DNA of 64,000 nucleotides from Sphingosinicella sp. LHD-64 (GTDB lineage: Bacteria; Pseudomonadota; Alphaproteobacteria; Sphingomonadales; Sphingomonadaceae): assembly GCF_031157375.1 (NCBI RefSeq), contig NZ_JAVIFV010000001.1:310001-374000 (forward strand), given 5' to 3'. Positions 15,598 to 23,996 of this stretch are shown piece after piece. Position 1 is the first letter of the stretch. Each line of letters begins with the position of its first letter. A program made the translations under genes and the position numbers. The notes under the pieces are model-generated. The model saw nothing but the letters and a program-made list of their open reading frames with translations, was not told where the DNA came from and did not search any database.

Positions 15598-16155
15598 TCA
15601 AGAGCGTGTAATCGCAACACTCACCCAAGCGTCTCCAAGCGCGACCTCATCGAGTATCTTCACCCTGGCGACGCGAAAGCGGTAGAATCGAAATCCCTGC
15701 GCCGGGTCGTCCTCGGCGAGCCCCGTTTTCCAGCCGTCATATTGAGCAAAACGCGCGCTGTAAGATCGTGCGGCTTCCTCAGCGTCGGCGCCGGACGTGA
15801 CTCCAGCCGCGCCGAAGAGTTGCACGCCCCTGCCCGGCCCCGTCCACGGCTGATCAGTGGAAAATACCGTCATCGCCATTGACGGATTGCCGAGCAGGTT
15901 GCGGCAATGCAGCGCGCTCGGATGCGACATGAAGATGACGTCGAGCGCATCCGTCCAGCTGAAGTTTGCTGTGTTGATATGCGGCGCGCCCTCCGGCGTG
16001 ACCGTGGCCATCGAGCAAAGGATACTCGACTCCAGGATGTCGGCGAGGCTTCCCCGGACGCTTTCCCCGCTGAACCCCGCGGTACTTACCGGCGAGCCCC
16101 GCACGTCTGTGACACTGATGGTCTCAAGCTCGAAACGATGCGCGCAGTTGGTCAT
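15598..16155 (-). CDS. pyridoxamine 5'-phosphate oxidase-fold protein
   Basis: 185 residues from the ATG at 16155. The segment SSILCSMATVTPEGAPHINTANFSW (arms of one block), then MAMTVFSTDQPW and GVQLFGAAGV, match the split-barrel flavin-binding family that includes PNPOx-like and general stress proteins. The flavin or F420 partner cannot be told from the sequence. It lies downstream of the thiolase gene on the same strand, with a 74-base gap holding a possible 25-codon ORF, so it probably belongs to the paaI-thiolase transcript. Its C-terminus ends 8 bases from the paaA operator. A role in aromatic degradation is only positional. Confidence 0.8.
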   Translation of the reverse strand: MTNCAHRFELETISVTDVRGSPVSTAGFSGESVRGSLADILESSILCSMATVTPEGAPHINTANFSWTDALDVIFMSHPSALHCRNLLGNPSMAMTVFSTDQPWTGPGRGVQLFGAAGVTSGADAEEAARSYSARFAQYDGWKTGLAEDDPAQGFRFYRFRVARVKILDEVALGDAWVSVAITRS

Positions 16156-16229
16156 ATCGCCGCGCCGATCACGATCAGCACATCGGGAGCGACGACGCTG
16201 GCGATCCGCGTTTGAAAGGGCGTCATCAT

Positions 16230-17432
16230 TCAAACCCGCTCGATCACCATGGCGATGCCCTGACCGACGCCGATGCACATGGTGCAAAGGGCATAGCGTC
16301 CGCCGCTGCGGTGCAGTTCTTCCGTCGCGGTGAGGACGAGGCGGGCGCCGGACATGCCGAGCGGGTGGCCGAGCGCGATCGCGCCACCATTGGGGTTCAC
16401 ATGCGGCGCATCGTCGGCGACGCCGAGCTGGCGCAAAACGGCAAGGCCCTGGGCGGCGAAGGCCTCGTTGAGCTCGATCACGTCCATCTGGCCGATGGCG
16501 AGGCCGAGCCGCGCCAGCAGCTTCTGCGAGGCGGGCGCGGGGCCGATGCCCATGATCCGCGGCGGCACGCCGGCGACGGCGGCGCCGAGGATGCGGGCGC
16601 GCGGCGTCAGGCCGTTGGCCTTGGCGACCTCCTCGCTGGCGATCAGGAGCGCGGCGGCGCCGTCATTGACGCCCGAGGCATTGCCGGCAGTGACGGTGCC
16701 GCCTTCCCGCACGATCGGCTTCAGCTTCGCGAGCGCCTCGACGCTGGTCTCGCGGGGATGCTCATCGCGGTCGACCACAATCGGGTCGCCCTTCTTCTGC
16801 GGGATCGAGACCGGTGCGATCTCGGCGGCGAGGCGGCCATTGGTTTGGGCGGCGGCGGCGCGGCGCTGGCTCTCCACGGCGAACTTGTCCTGATCCTCGC
16901 GGTTGACGCCATAGTCGTCGGCGACGTTCTCGGCCGTCTCCGGCATGGAATCGATCCCGAACTGCGTTTTCATCAGCTTGTTGACGAAGCGCCAACCGAT
17001 CGTCGTGTCGAAGATCTCGGCCCGGCGATCGAACGCGCTCGTCGCCTTGGGCTGGACGAAGGGCGCGCGGCTCATGCTCTCGACGCCACCGGCGACGATC
17101 AGGCCGCCCTCCCCGCTCCGGATCGCCCGCGCCGCCATCGCCACCGCGTCGAGGCCGGAGCCGCACAGGCGGTTGAGCGTGACGCCACCGGCGGTGTCAG
17201 GCAGCCCCGCCAGCAGCCCGGCCATGCGCGCGACGTTGCGGTTGTCCTCGCCAGCCTGGTTGGCGCAGCCGTAGATGACGTCCTCGACCTGCGCCCAGTC
17301 GACACCCGGATTGCGTTCGATCAACGCGCGGATCGGATGCGCGGCGAGATCGTCGGCGCGGACCGACGACAGGCTGCCGCCATAGCGGCCGATCGGGGTG
17401 CGGATCGCGTCGCAGATGAAGGCTTCGGTCAT
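16230..17432 (-). CDS. paaJ: acetyl-CoA acyltransferase, probable 3-oxoadipyl-CoA/3-oxo-5,6-dehydrosuberyl-CoA thiolase
   Basis: Cleaves 3-oxoacyl-CoA with CoA at the end of the phenylacetate route to give acetyl-CoA and succinyl-CoA. 400 residues, the usual thiolase length. The nucleophile Cys90 lies in [12 protein letters not shown], the His of [16 protein letters not shown] is near 356, and the second Cys of [12 protein letters not shown] is near 386. The N-terminus [15 protein letters not shown] and the [15 protein letters not shown] block are those of the PcaF/PaaJ group. Context (paaI, paaG, paaZ) favours PaaJ over PcaF, though both activities are usually shared. It follows paaI after a palindromic repeat. 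Confidence 0.9.
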   Translation of the reverse strand: MTEAFICDAIRTPIGRYGGSLSSVRADDLAAHPIRALIERNPGVDWAQVEDVIYGCANQAGEDNRNVARMAGLLAGLPDTAGGVTLNRLCGSGLDAVAMAARAIRSGEGGLIVAGGVESMSRAPFVQPKATSAFDRRAEIFDTTIGWRFVNKLMKTQFGIDSMPETAENVADDYGVNREDQDKFAVESQRRAAAAQTNGRLAAEIAPVSIPQKKGDPIVVDRDEHPRETSVEALAKLKPIVREGGTVTAGNASGVNDGAAALLIASEEVAKANGLTPRARILGAAVAGVPPRIMGIGPAPASQKLLARLGLAIGQMDVIELNEAFAAQGLAVLRQLGVADDAPHVNPNGGAIALGHPLGMSGARLVLTATEELHRSGGRYALCTMCIGVGQGIAMVIERV

Positions 17433-17441
17433 GTCTTACTC

Positions 17442-17525
17442 CGTCATGCTGAACTTGTTTCAGCATCCAGCTCGTTGATCGCCGCGATGCTCGAAACTGG
17501 ACCCTGAAACAAGTTCAGGGTGACG
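17442..17525. repeat. palindromic repeat, CATGCTGAACTTGTTTCAG type
   Basis: CGTCATGCTGAACTTGTTTCAG at the left faces CTGAAACAAGTTCAGGGTGACG at the right (arm ends given). The right end overlaps the paaI 3' end, so the last codons and the TGA stop of paaI lie in the repeat. A second copy of this subtype occurs near 41.5 kb. Confidence 0.88.
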
Positions 17526-17952
17526 CGTTAAGGTCGATGAACTCGCCCCCGACCGAGCGGGAGAAGCCCTGGAATTCCGCGACCGGCCGGCCTCGGTCGG
17601 TCCTGACGCTGACGTTGTAGACGCCCGAGCGGCCGACAAGAGCCGCTTCCTGCGCCTCGGCGACCAGTATCTCGCCTTCCTCGGCGCCGTCGAGAAACAC
17701 CATGGTCGCCTGCGCGCCGACGGTGCGCAGGTTGCGGCTGTTGCAGGCATAGGCGAAAGCGGTGTCCGCCAGCGCATAGACCATGCCGCCATGGGCCTTG
17801 CGATGGCCGTTGAGCATCGCCGCGGTCAGCCGCATCCGGATGCGCGCATAGCCCTCGCGCACCTCCTCGATCTCGATGCCCCAGGCCGGGCCGGTGCCTT
17901 CGCGGGCCAGCATCGCATCGGCGACCTTGCGGGCGATCTCGTCCGGCGTCAC
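17515..17952 (-). CDS. paaI: hydroxyphenylacetyl-CoA/phenylacetate-pathway thioesterase
   Basis: A hot-dog fold thioesterase that rescues CoA from dead-end intermediates. 145 residues. The core NGHRKAHGGMVYALADTAFAYACN contains the HGG and Asp features of the PaaI family (given here as one block), followed by LVAEAQEAALVGRSGVYNV. The GTG at 17952 is chosen because AAGGAG lies 6 bases upstream; an upstream ATG would run through the operator palindrome. The C-terminal ASP and stop come from the adjacent repeat. Divergent from paaG across a shared regulatory region. Confidence 0.92.
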   Translation of the reverse strand: MTPDEIARKVADAMLAREGTGPAWGIEIEEVREGYARIRMRLTAAMLNGHRKAHGGMVYALADTAFAYACNSRNLRTVGAQATMVFLDGAEEGEILVAEAQEAALVGRSGVYNVSVRTDRGRPVAEFQGFSRSVGGEFIDLNASP

Positions 17953-17973
17953 ACTAAGCTCCTTGGGTTTCCC

Positions 17974-17985
17974 GACCGATCGGTC
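17974..17985. promoter_or_regulatory. palindromic operator in the paaI-paaG divergent promoter
   Basis: GACCGATCGGTC, identical to the site before paaA, 22 bases upstream of paaI and 13 upstream of paaG. One repressor bound here could control both directions. Confidence 0.75.
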
Positions 17986-17998
17986 TATGAATTCCGCC

Positions 17999-18778
17999 AT
18001 GGCCTACGAAACCATCGACTTCAAGGTTGAAACGGGGGTGGCGCGGCTGACGCTGAACCGCCCGGACCGGCTTAACAGCTTCACCGTGCAGATGCATGAG
18101 GAAGTCGCCGACGCGCTCGGCAAGCTCGGCGATGCGCGGTGCCTGATCCTGACCGGCGCGGGGCGCGGCTTCTGCGCCGGGCAGGACCTCAATGATCGCG
18201 CGGTGGCGCCGGGACAGGCGGTCGATCTCGGCGAGTCGGTCGAGAAACGGTACAATCCGCTGATCCGTCGCCTGACCGGACTGCCGATGCCCGTGATCGC
18301 CCGGGTGAACGGCGTGGCGGCCGGTGCGGGCGCGAACATCGCGCTCGCCTGCGACATCGTGATCGCTGCGAAGAGCGCCAAGTTCATCCAGAGCTTTGCG
18401 GCGATCGGGCTCATTCCGGACAGCGGCGGCACCTGGGTGCTGCCGCGGCTCGTCGGACAGGCGCGGGCGCTCGGGCTGGCGCTGACCGGCGAGCCGCTGG
18501 AGGCGGAACGCGCCGCCGAATGGGGGCTGATCTGGAAGGCGGTCGAGGACGACCAGCTCGACGCCGAGGTGGATGGGCTCGCCGCCCACTTCGCCGCCGG
18601 GCCGACCAAGGGCCTCGCCCGGATCAAGCAGATGATCCGCGAGAGCTGGGGCCAGAGCCTCGATGCCGAGCTCGACCGCCAGCGCGACGCGATGCGCGAG
18701 CTCGGCTTCTCCGACGATTATCGCGAGGGCGTCAACGCCTTCGTGGAGAAGCGCAAGCCGAGTTTCACGGGCCGATAG
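17999..18778 (+). CDS. paaG: 1,2-epoxyphenylacetyl-CoA isomerase
   Basis: An enoyl-CoA hydratase/isomerase family enzyme that turns the ring epoxide into the oxepin. 259 residues. The oxyanion-hole segments are GAGRGFCAGQDL (near 56-67) and NGVAAGAGANIALACD. The acidic residue in AAIGLIPDSGGTWVLPRL is diagnostic of PaaG. The ATG at 17999 is shown; an in-frame ATG at 17987 would add MNSA and touches the operator end. Neither has a strong ribosome site. Downstream, after a palindromic repeat, lies paaZ. Confidence 0.94.
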   Translation: MAYETIDFKVETGVARLTLNRPDRLNSFTVQMHEEVADALGKLGDARCLILTGAGRGFCAGQDLNDRAVAPGQAVDLGESVEKRYNPLIRRLTGLPMPVIARVNGVAAGAGANIALACDIVIAAKSAKFIQSFAAIGLIPDSGGTWVLPRLVGQARALGLALTGEPLEAERAAEWGLIWKAVEDDQLDAEVDGLAAHFAAGPTKGLARIKQMIRESWGQSLDAELDRQRDAMRELGFSDDYREGVNAFVEKRKPSFTGR

Positions 18779-18780
18779 CC

Positions 18781-18865
18781 CGTCATTCCAGCGCAAGCTG
18801 GAATCTCTCTTCTTGAGGGAAGAGGTCACAAGAATAATGAGATTCCAGCTTGCGCTGGAATGACG
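18781..18865. repeat. palindromic repeat between paaG and paaZ
   Basis: Left arm CGTCATTCCAGCGCAAGCTG, right arm CAGCTTGCGCTGGAATGACG, exact inverted copies. Same subtype as the paaA-paaB repeat (one-base difference in the inner hairpin). Ends 13 bases before paaZ. Confidence 0.9.
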
Positions 18866-18878
18866 TGAGAGGTTCGAG

Positions 18879-20897
18879 ATGAAAACGCTGAAGCTGCTGA
18901 ACTATGCCGCCGACCAGTGGGTGTCCGGCGCCGGGGCGCTGGAAGAGGTGCGTAGCGCCGTCACCGGCGAGGTGATCGCCGAGACCGGCAGCGTAGGCCT
19001 CGACTACGCAGCGATGCTCGATCACGCCCGCAAGGTCGGCGGGCCGGCCCTTCGCAAGCTCACCTTCCACGAGCGCGCGCTGATGCTGAAGGCGCTGGCC
19101 AACGCGATCATGGCGAAGAAGGAGGAGTTGTACGAGCTCTCCTACGAGACCGGCGCGACGCGGGCGGACAGCTGGATCGACATCGAGGGCGGCGCCGGCA
19201 CGCTTTTCTCCTTCTCCTCCAAGGGCCGGCGCGAGCTGCCGAACGGGCGGGTGCTGATCGACGGGGCGATGGAGCCGCTGTCGAAGAACGGCACCTTCGT
19301 CGGCCAGCATGTCTTCACCCCGCTGCAGGGCGTCGCGGTCCACATCAACGCCTTCAACTTCCCGGTCTGGGGAATGCTGGAAAAGCTCGCCCCCACCCTG
19401 CTCGCCGGCGTGCCGGCGATCGTGAAGCCGGCGAGCCAGACCGGCTACCTCACCGAAGCGGCGTTCCGGATCATGATCGAGGCCGGCATCCTGCCGCCCG
19501 GCGCGATCCAGCTCCTCGTCGGCATCCCGGGCGACCTGCTCGACCCGCTGACCTGCCAGGACGTGGTGAGCTTCACCGGCTCGGCGGCGACCGCAATGAA
19601 GCTGCAATCCCATCCGGTGATCGGCCGCGAGAGCGTCCGCTTCGTCGCCGAGCGGGACAGCCTCAACGCCTCGATCCTCGGGCCGGACGCCGGGCCGGGC
19701 ACGCCGGAATTCGACCTTTTCATCAAGGAGGTCGCGCGCGAGATGACGGCGAAAGCGGGGCAAAAGTGCACCGCGATCCGCCGGGCGATGGCGCCGGCCG
19801 AACATCTCGACGCGGTGCAGGCCGCGCTCGCCGAGCGGCTGGCCAAGGTGCGCATCGGTGACCCGCGCGAAGAAGGCGTGCAGATGGGCGCGCTCGCGAG
19901 CCGGGCGCAGCTCAATGCGGTGCGATCCGCGGTGATGGAGCTTTCGAAGTCGGCACGGATCGTGGCGGGCGATCCCGACGCTTCGCCGGTACCGGGCGAC
20001 GGGGCGTTCATCTCGCCAATCCTGCTGCGCTCCGACGACCCCTGGGACTCGGCGGCCGTACACGACGTCGAGGCGTTCGGTCCGGTATCGACGATCATGC
20101 CGTACCGCGATCTCGACGACGCCATCGCGCTCGCCAATCGCGGCATGGGCAGTCTCGCGCTGTCGCTGTTCACCTTCGACAAGAGCGTCGCCACGGACTT
20201 CGTGCTCGGCGCGGGCGCCTATCACGGCCGCATGGTGCTCCTCGACCGCACCAGCGCCAAGGAATCGACCGGCCACGGCTCGCCCCTGCCCGTCCTCGTC
20301 CATGGCGGCCCCGGCCGCGCCGGCGGCGGCGAGGAGATGGGCGGGGTGCGCGGCGTGAAGCACTACATGCAGCGCACCGCGCTGCAGGGTTCGCCGGACG
20401 TGCTGTCGGCGGTGATCGGGCAGTGGCTGCCGGGTGCGGAGAAGCCGACCGGCGCTGCGCATCCTTTCCGCAAGCGCATTTCCGAGCTGGACATCGGCTA
20501 TACGCTGAAGACGGAGAGCCGGACGGTGACGCTCGAGGACATCGAGCATTTCGCCCATTTCACCGGCGACACCTTCTACGCCCACATGGACGAGGAAGCG
20601 GCGAAGGCGAATCCGATCTTCGACGGGCGGGTGGCGCATGGCTATCTGATCCTCTCCTTCGCCGCCGGGCTGTTCGTCGATCCCGCGCCGGGGCCGGTGC
20701 TCGCCAATTACGGGCTGGAGAACCTGCGCTTCCTGACGCCGCTCTATCCGGGCGATTCCATGCGGGTGGAGCTCACGGTCAAATCGAAGAGCGTCCGCAA
20801 CGAGGAAATGGGCGAGGTCCGCTGGGCGGTCATGGTGTTCAACCAGAAGGACGAGCTGGCGGCGACCTACGACCTCCTCACCATGAACCAGCCATAA
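18879..20897 (+). CDS. paaZ: bifunctional oxepin-CoA hydrolase / 3-oxo-5,6-dehydrosuberyl-CoA semialdehyde dehydrogenase
   Basis: Opens the oxepin ring and oxidises the resulting aldehyde. 672 residues. The aldehyde dehydrogenase part (about 1-520) has INAFNFPVWG (156-165), FTGSAATA, the general base Glu258 in FVAERDSLN and the nucleophile Cys297 in AGQKCTAIRR. The MaoC-like (R)-hydratase part (about 540-672) has DIEHFAHFTGDTFYAHMDEEAA (in two blocks) and NPIFDGRVAHGYLILSFAAGL. Both halves needed for the two activities are intact. Single gene after paaG on the same strand. Confidence 0.97.
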   Translation: MKTLKLLNYAADQWVSGAGALEEVRSAVTGEVIAETGSVGLDYAAMLDHARKVGGPALRKLTFHERALMLKALANAIMAKKEELYELSYETGATRADSWIDIEGGAGTLFSFSSKGRRELPNGRVLIDGAMEPLSKNGTFVGQHVFTPLQGVAVHINAFNFPVWGMLEKLAPTLLAGVPAIVKPASQTGYLTEAAFRIMIEAGILPPGAIQLLVGIPGDLLDPLTCQDVVSFTGSAATAMKLQSHPVIGRESVRFVAERDSLNASILGPDAGPGTPEFDLFIKEVAREMTAKAGQKCTAIRRAMAPAEHLDAVQAALAERLAKVRIGDPREEGVQMGALASRAQLNAVRSAVMELSKSARIVAGDPDASPVPGDGAFISPILLRSDDPWDSAAVHDVEAFGPVSTIMPYRDLDDAIALANRGMGSLALSLFTFDKSVATDFVLGAGAYHGRMVLLDRTSAKESTGHGSPLPVLVHGGPGRAGGGEEMGGVRGVKHYMQRTALQGSPDVLSAVIGQWLPGAEKPTGAAHPFRKRISELDIGYTLKTESRTVTLEDIEHFAHFTGDTFYAHMDEEAAKANPIFDGRVAHGYLILSFAAGLFVDPAPGPVLANYGLENLRFLTPLYPGDSMRVELTVKSKSVRNEEMGEVRWAVMVFNQKDELAATYDLLTMNQP

Positions 20898-20979
20898 CGG
20901 CACCACGAATTCGCAAGGCTTTGCGGTTGTCCTCGAACCCTGTTTCCAATAGCGTTCAGGAACCTGGGAAGTGGAGGGG

Positions 20980-21384
20980 ATGATGGGGGAACAGGAACGG
21001 AAGGGCTCGTTCGAAACTGAAGTGAACCGGATCGATGAAACGGGACCGTCCGGACAGATGACCGCAGCCGGTCAAGCGCCCGCCCCACAAGTCGAATGCC
21101 CGTTCTGTGCCGAGCCGATCGCGGCGCGTGCGAAAAAATGCCGTTATTGCGGCGAGACTGTCGATGTCGCGCTACGCCGCGCCGAAGAAGCCCTGCGAGC
21201 CAGCGAGCGGCCCCAGAATGTCTACATGAACGCGGGCGGAGCTGCAGCCACGGGAAACGGCGACAGTATCCTGCGGCCGTTCAATCACGGTCTGCACATC
21301 ATCCTGAGCGTGTTGACTTTAGGCTGGTGGCTGCCCGTCTATCTCATTCTATATCTGGTTCGGAACAAGAACTACTATTGTTGA
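20980..21384 (+). CDS. zinc-ribbon membrane protein
   Basis: About 134 residues. A two-Cys-pair zinc ribbon (CPFCAEPI...KCRYCGE) near the middle is followed by a charged helix and then one or two hydrophobic segments (HGLHIILSVLTLGWWLPVYLILYLV as a single membrane stretch). The end NKNYYC is short and cytosolic or periplasmic. Start is uncertain: GTG at 20971, ATG at 20980 and ATG at 20983 are all near a GGAGGGG sequence. The ribbon-plus-membrane layout is common in small bacterial proteins of unknown role. Not obviously linked to the paa genes. Confidence 0.7.
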   Translation: MMGEQERKGSFETEVNRIDETGPSGQMTAAGQAPAPQVECPFCAEPIAARAKKCRYCGETVDVALRRAEEALRASERPQNVYMNAGGAAATGNGDSILRPFNHGLHIILSVLTLGWWLPVYLILYLVRNKNYYC

Positions 21385-21429
21385 TCGCGCTCGATAGTCG
21401 CCGCGCACTCCTGTGTGCTTGCGAATCGG

Positions 21430-21468
21430 CGGGAACCCAGCCTGGGTCCCCCCTTTCGCGGGGACACA
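21430..21468. repeat. fragment of a palindromic repeat
   Basis: The sequence GGGAACCCAGCCTGGGTCCC followed by CTTTCGCGGGGACAC resembles one arm of the CGTCA/TGACG repeats, with CCCAG/CTGGG and CGCGGGG hairpin parts, but it lacks the second arm. It lies upstream of the cyclotransferase gene. Confidence 0.5.
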
Positions 21469-21520
21469 CGGGATCGATCAATCCGCTGACGGGCGCCCTC
21501 GCTTGCTGTATCGAGGCGGC

Positions 21521-22333
21521 ATGCGGATCGCCCTCTCCTTTCTTCTCATCCTCGCCGCCTGCGGACAGGCGCCGGTCAACGCGCCGGCCGCCGAAGCCCA
21601 GCCCGTCCCGGCTGCGTCGGAGACGCCCGCGCCGGTGCAGGGCTTCCGGATCGTCAACACCTATCCGCACGACCCGCGTGCCTTCACCCAGGGGCTCTTC
21701 TGGCTCGACGGCCATCTCTACGAGAGCACCGGGCAAATCGGGGAATCGACCATCCGCAGGGTCGAGCTGGAAACGGGGCGCGTGCTCCAGTCAGTCGACA
21801 TCCCGCCCGGCATGTTCGGCGAGGGGATCGTCAACTGGGGCGACCAGATCATCAACATCACCTGGCAGAACCAGACCGGCTTCCGCTGGGACCGGCGGAC
21901 GCTGCGGCGGATCGGCCAGTGGCGCTATCGCGGCGAAGGCTGGGGCCTCACCCAGAACGGGCGCGAGATCATCATGAGCGATGGATCGAACGAGCTCAGG
22001 TTCCTCGACCCCGAGACGCTGCAGGAGCGGCGGCGGCTCACCGTCACCGACGCCGGCGCGCCGGTCGAGCGCCTCAACGAGATCGAATGGGTGGACGGCG
22101 AAATCTACGCCAATGTCTGGCTCACCCCGATGATCGCACGGATCGACCCTGAGACGGGCCGGGTACGCGGCTGGATCGACCTCACCGCACTCGCCGCGCA
22201 ATCCGGACGGCGGGGCACGGACGACGTGCTGAACGGGATCGCCTGGGACGCCGAGCGGCGGCGGCTGTTCGTGACCGGTAAATACTGGCCACGGCTTTAT
22301 GAGATCGAGCTGACGTCTTCTCGCGAGCCATAA
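21521..22333 (+). CDS. glutaminyl-peptide cyclotransferase, plant/bacterial beta-propeller type (lipoprotein)
   Basis: Would form N-terminal pyroglutamate on exported peptides or proteins. 270 residues from the ATG at 21521. A lipoprotein signal ends in the lipobox LAAC near residue 14. The propeller repeats include NTYPHDPRAFTQGLFWLDGHLYESTG, MSDGSNELRFLDPETL, LNEIEWVDGEIYANVW and LNGIAWDAERRRLFVTGKYWP (motifs from separate blades), which are the marks of the PF05096 family. Tail to tail with the oxygenase gene, overlapping by 37 bases. Confidence 0.9.
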   Translation: MRIALSFLLILAACGQAPVNAPAAEAQPVPAASETPAPVQGFRIVNTYPHDPRAFTQGLFWLDGHLYESTGQIGESTIRRVELETGRVLQSVDIPPGMFGEGIVNWGDQIINITWQNQTGFRWDRRTLRRIGQWRYRGEGWGLTQNGREIIMSDGSNELRFLDPETLQERRRLTVTDAGAPVERLNEIEWVDGEIYANVWLTPMIARIDPETGRVRGWIDLTALAAQSGRRGTDDVLNGIAWDAERRRLFVTGKYWPRLYEIELTSSREP

Positions 22334-23439
22334 TTCGTTCGGTTGGAGTCGCTGGCCCGATAATTGGCGAGGTCGCCTTCAAGAAAGCTGGCGTTGCGCT
22401 CGCGGAGGAGTGCCGCCGCCTCGTCATAGAGGAAGGGAAGAAATGCGAAGCGCCGGCCGCGGGTGACGGGCGTCGCTTCATGCAGCAGCGAGCAACTGAA
22501 CACGACCGCGCCCCCGGTTGGCGCCCGGTAGAGCCGAGGGCCGAACTCGGGGAAGCGCAGGTCGCCCCCTTCATAGTCATCGGCATTAAGATTGATCGTG
22601 ACCGCGAAGCGCCGGTGCGCCGTACCTTTTGTCGTATTGTCCCGGTGGGCCCGAAAATGACCGCCGCTTTCCGCCTCGTAGCAGGCGACGATCAGCCGCT
22701 CGACCCGCGTCACCTCAAACGAAAAGGCGCGCCAGATCATGGGTGCGAGACGTTGCCGGAGACGAAGCTGAAGCTCCCGGATCAGCCTGGGATCGTTCAC
22801 GACATAATCGCGGCGAACCTTATGCGCCGGATCGAGCACGAGGCGCGTCTTGCCCTCGATATCGCGCATGAACCCCGAATCCTCGCCGCCATCCGCTTCA
22901 TAAAGCGCGATCAGCCGCTGACAGAGCGCCGGCTCCAGAAGATCCTCGATTATCAGCACGGGTGCCAAGCCTGTTGCCGATTGCCGTTCCACCAACGAAT
23001 TGAAAGCAGCCAGGGCCGCATCCGTGTCGCGTAAGGCATAGGCGCCGGTGACGCGCATCGCCCGGTCGAGAAGAAGCCAATGGCCGCGATAGGTCCCGCC
23101 CTCTCCCAGTGCGCCATAGGCACCACTGATAGCCCGGTCATAATCCAAAAAGAACCGGATGCCCGGAACTTGCGCGCGAATTCTCCCTTGTGCCGCATCG
23201 GCGGGATCCACGGTGACACCGAAGAATGCCGCCCGGCGATCGTCGAACAAATCGCGACGCGCCATCATCTTGTCCAGCGCGACCCGGCATGCCGGCACGG
23301 CCGCGCTTCCAAAGAACAGCATCAAAATCGGTCGACCCGCGACAGTATCGAACACGAAATTGGAAGAACCTTCCAGAGCGGCTGCGCGGAACCAAGGCGC
23401 CGGTTCCCCGAGAGCCGGCGGTGTCGATCTTGCGTTCAT
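22297..23439 (-). CDS. redoxin-like/2OG-Fe(II) dioxygenase fusion protein
   Basis: 380 residues. The N-terminal part (about 1-150) resembles AhpC/TSA peroxiredoxin or redoxin folds: GEPAPWFRA, ILMLFFGSAAVPACR with a single Cys51, and FFGVTVDPADAA. The C-terminal part (about 160-350) is a prolyl-4-hydroxylase-type dioxygenase with iron ligands His265, Asp267 and His320 and 2-oxoglutarate-binding Arg330 (HEATPVTRGRRFAF). The start at 23439 has a poor ribosome site; an upstream start at 23487 adds 16 residues. Cys51 sits where the peroxidatic Cys would be, but the usual TxxC Thr is replaced (AVPAC), so peroxidase activity is uncertain. It overlaps the preceding gene tail to tail. Confidence 0.82.
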   Translation of the reverse strand: MNARSTPPALGEPAPWFRAAALEGSSNFVFDTVAGRPILMLFFGSAAVPACRVALDKMMARRDLFDDRRAAFFGVTVDPADAAQGRIRAQVPGIRFFLDYDRAISGAYGALGEGGTYRGHWLLLDRAMRVTGAYALRDTDAALAAFNSLVERQSATGLAPVLIIEDLLEPALCQRLIALYEADGGEDSGFMRDIEGKTRLVLDPAHKVRRDYVVNDPRLIRELQLRLRQRLAPMIWRAFSFEVTRVERLIVACYEAESGGHFRAHRDNTTKGTAHRRFAVTINLNADDYEGGDLRFPEFGPRLYRAPTGGAVVFSCSLLHEATPVTRGRRFAFLPFLYDEAAALLRERNASFLEGDLANYRASDSNRTNYGSREDVSSIS

Positions 23440-23560
23440 GGAGAAAAAATACTCATTCGTGAACGCTTTGGCGAGCCATGAATGCACATGTGCCGGGCGT
23501 ATGCCCTTGCCCGTTGCGCTATGGCGGGAAAACAGGGCGGGACCAAAGGAAGGAAATCAC

Positions 23561-23942
23561 TCATCCAGATCGCGCCCCGGCTGCTCCCCCGCCGAGCTGC
23601 AATCGCCAGCGTTGTACTGTCGTAAGTTGGGTCTCGAGCCAGGCGAGATGATCGGCGCGGACCTTGCGCAGGCGGTCCGCGGGATAAAGCGCTTCATGAT
23701 CGTCGACGATCTTGTGATGCTCGCGGCAGAGGAGAATTAGATTCTCGGGATCGTTGCGGCTGCCAGTCCAAACCGTGCGGCCGCGGGCGGCGGATTCCTT
23801 TTCTCCGACGATATGCGCGATCTCGCCAAGTAAAGACGGAATGCCGTCTTCGACGCTGTGCACGAGTGACTTTCGGCACAGGGCACATCGCCCCGCGAAC
23901 TCCCCCCAAGATCAGTTTCTGTACGCGGACGGAAACCGGCAT
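23561..23942 (-). pseudogene. HNH endonuclease gene, frameshifted at a G6 tract
   Basis: The 3' part reads GEFAGRCALCRKSLVHS, then LLGEIAHIVGEK and NDPENLILLCREHHKIVDD, a Zn-bound HNH nuclease with CxxC. The natural start MPVSVRVQKLIL lies in the next frame. The two frames join at a run of six G (minus strand, 23907-23902): with five G the frame is continuous and gives about 126 residues (KLILGEFAGRCALC). As printed, translation can only begin at an internal ATG and lacks the CxxC. It may be a true lesion, a slippage site or a sequencing error. Confidence 0.75.
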
Positions 23943-23996
23943 TGCTTTCTTTTAAGCAAGCGATGGCAATCGTCCAGTCCCGCTACGCAGACGAAA

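Noticed and set aside
16230-17432. Naming the thiolase pcaF (beta-ketoadipate pathway)
   Set aside because: The motifs cannot separate PcaF from PaaJ, but no protocatechuate genes are near and paa genes surround it.
18783-20906. 707-codon antisense frame over paaZ
   Set aside because: Same GC artefact; paaZ has intact catalytic residues.
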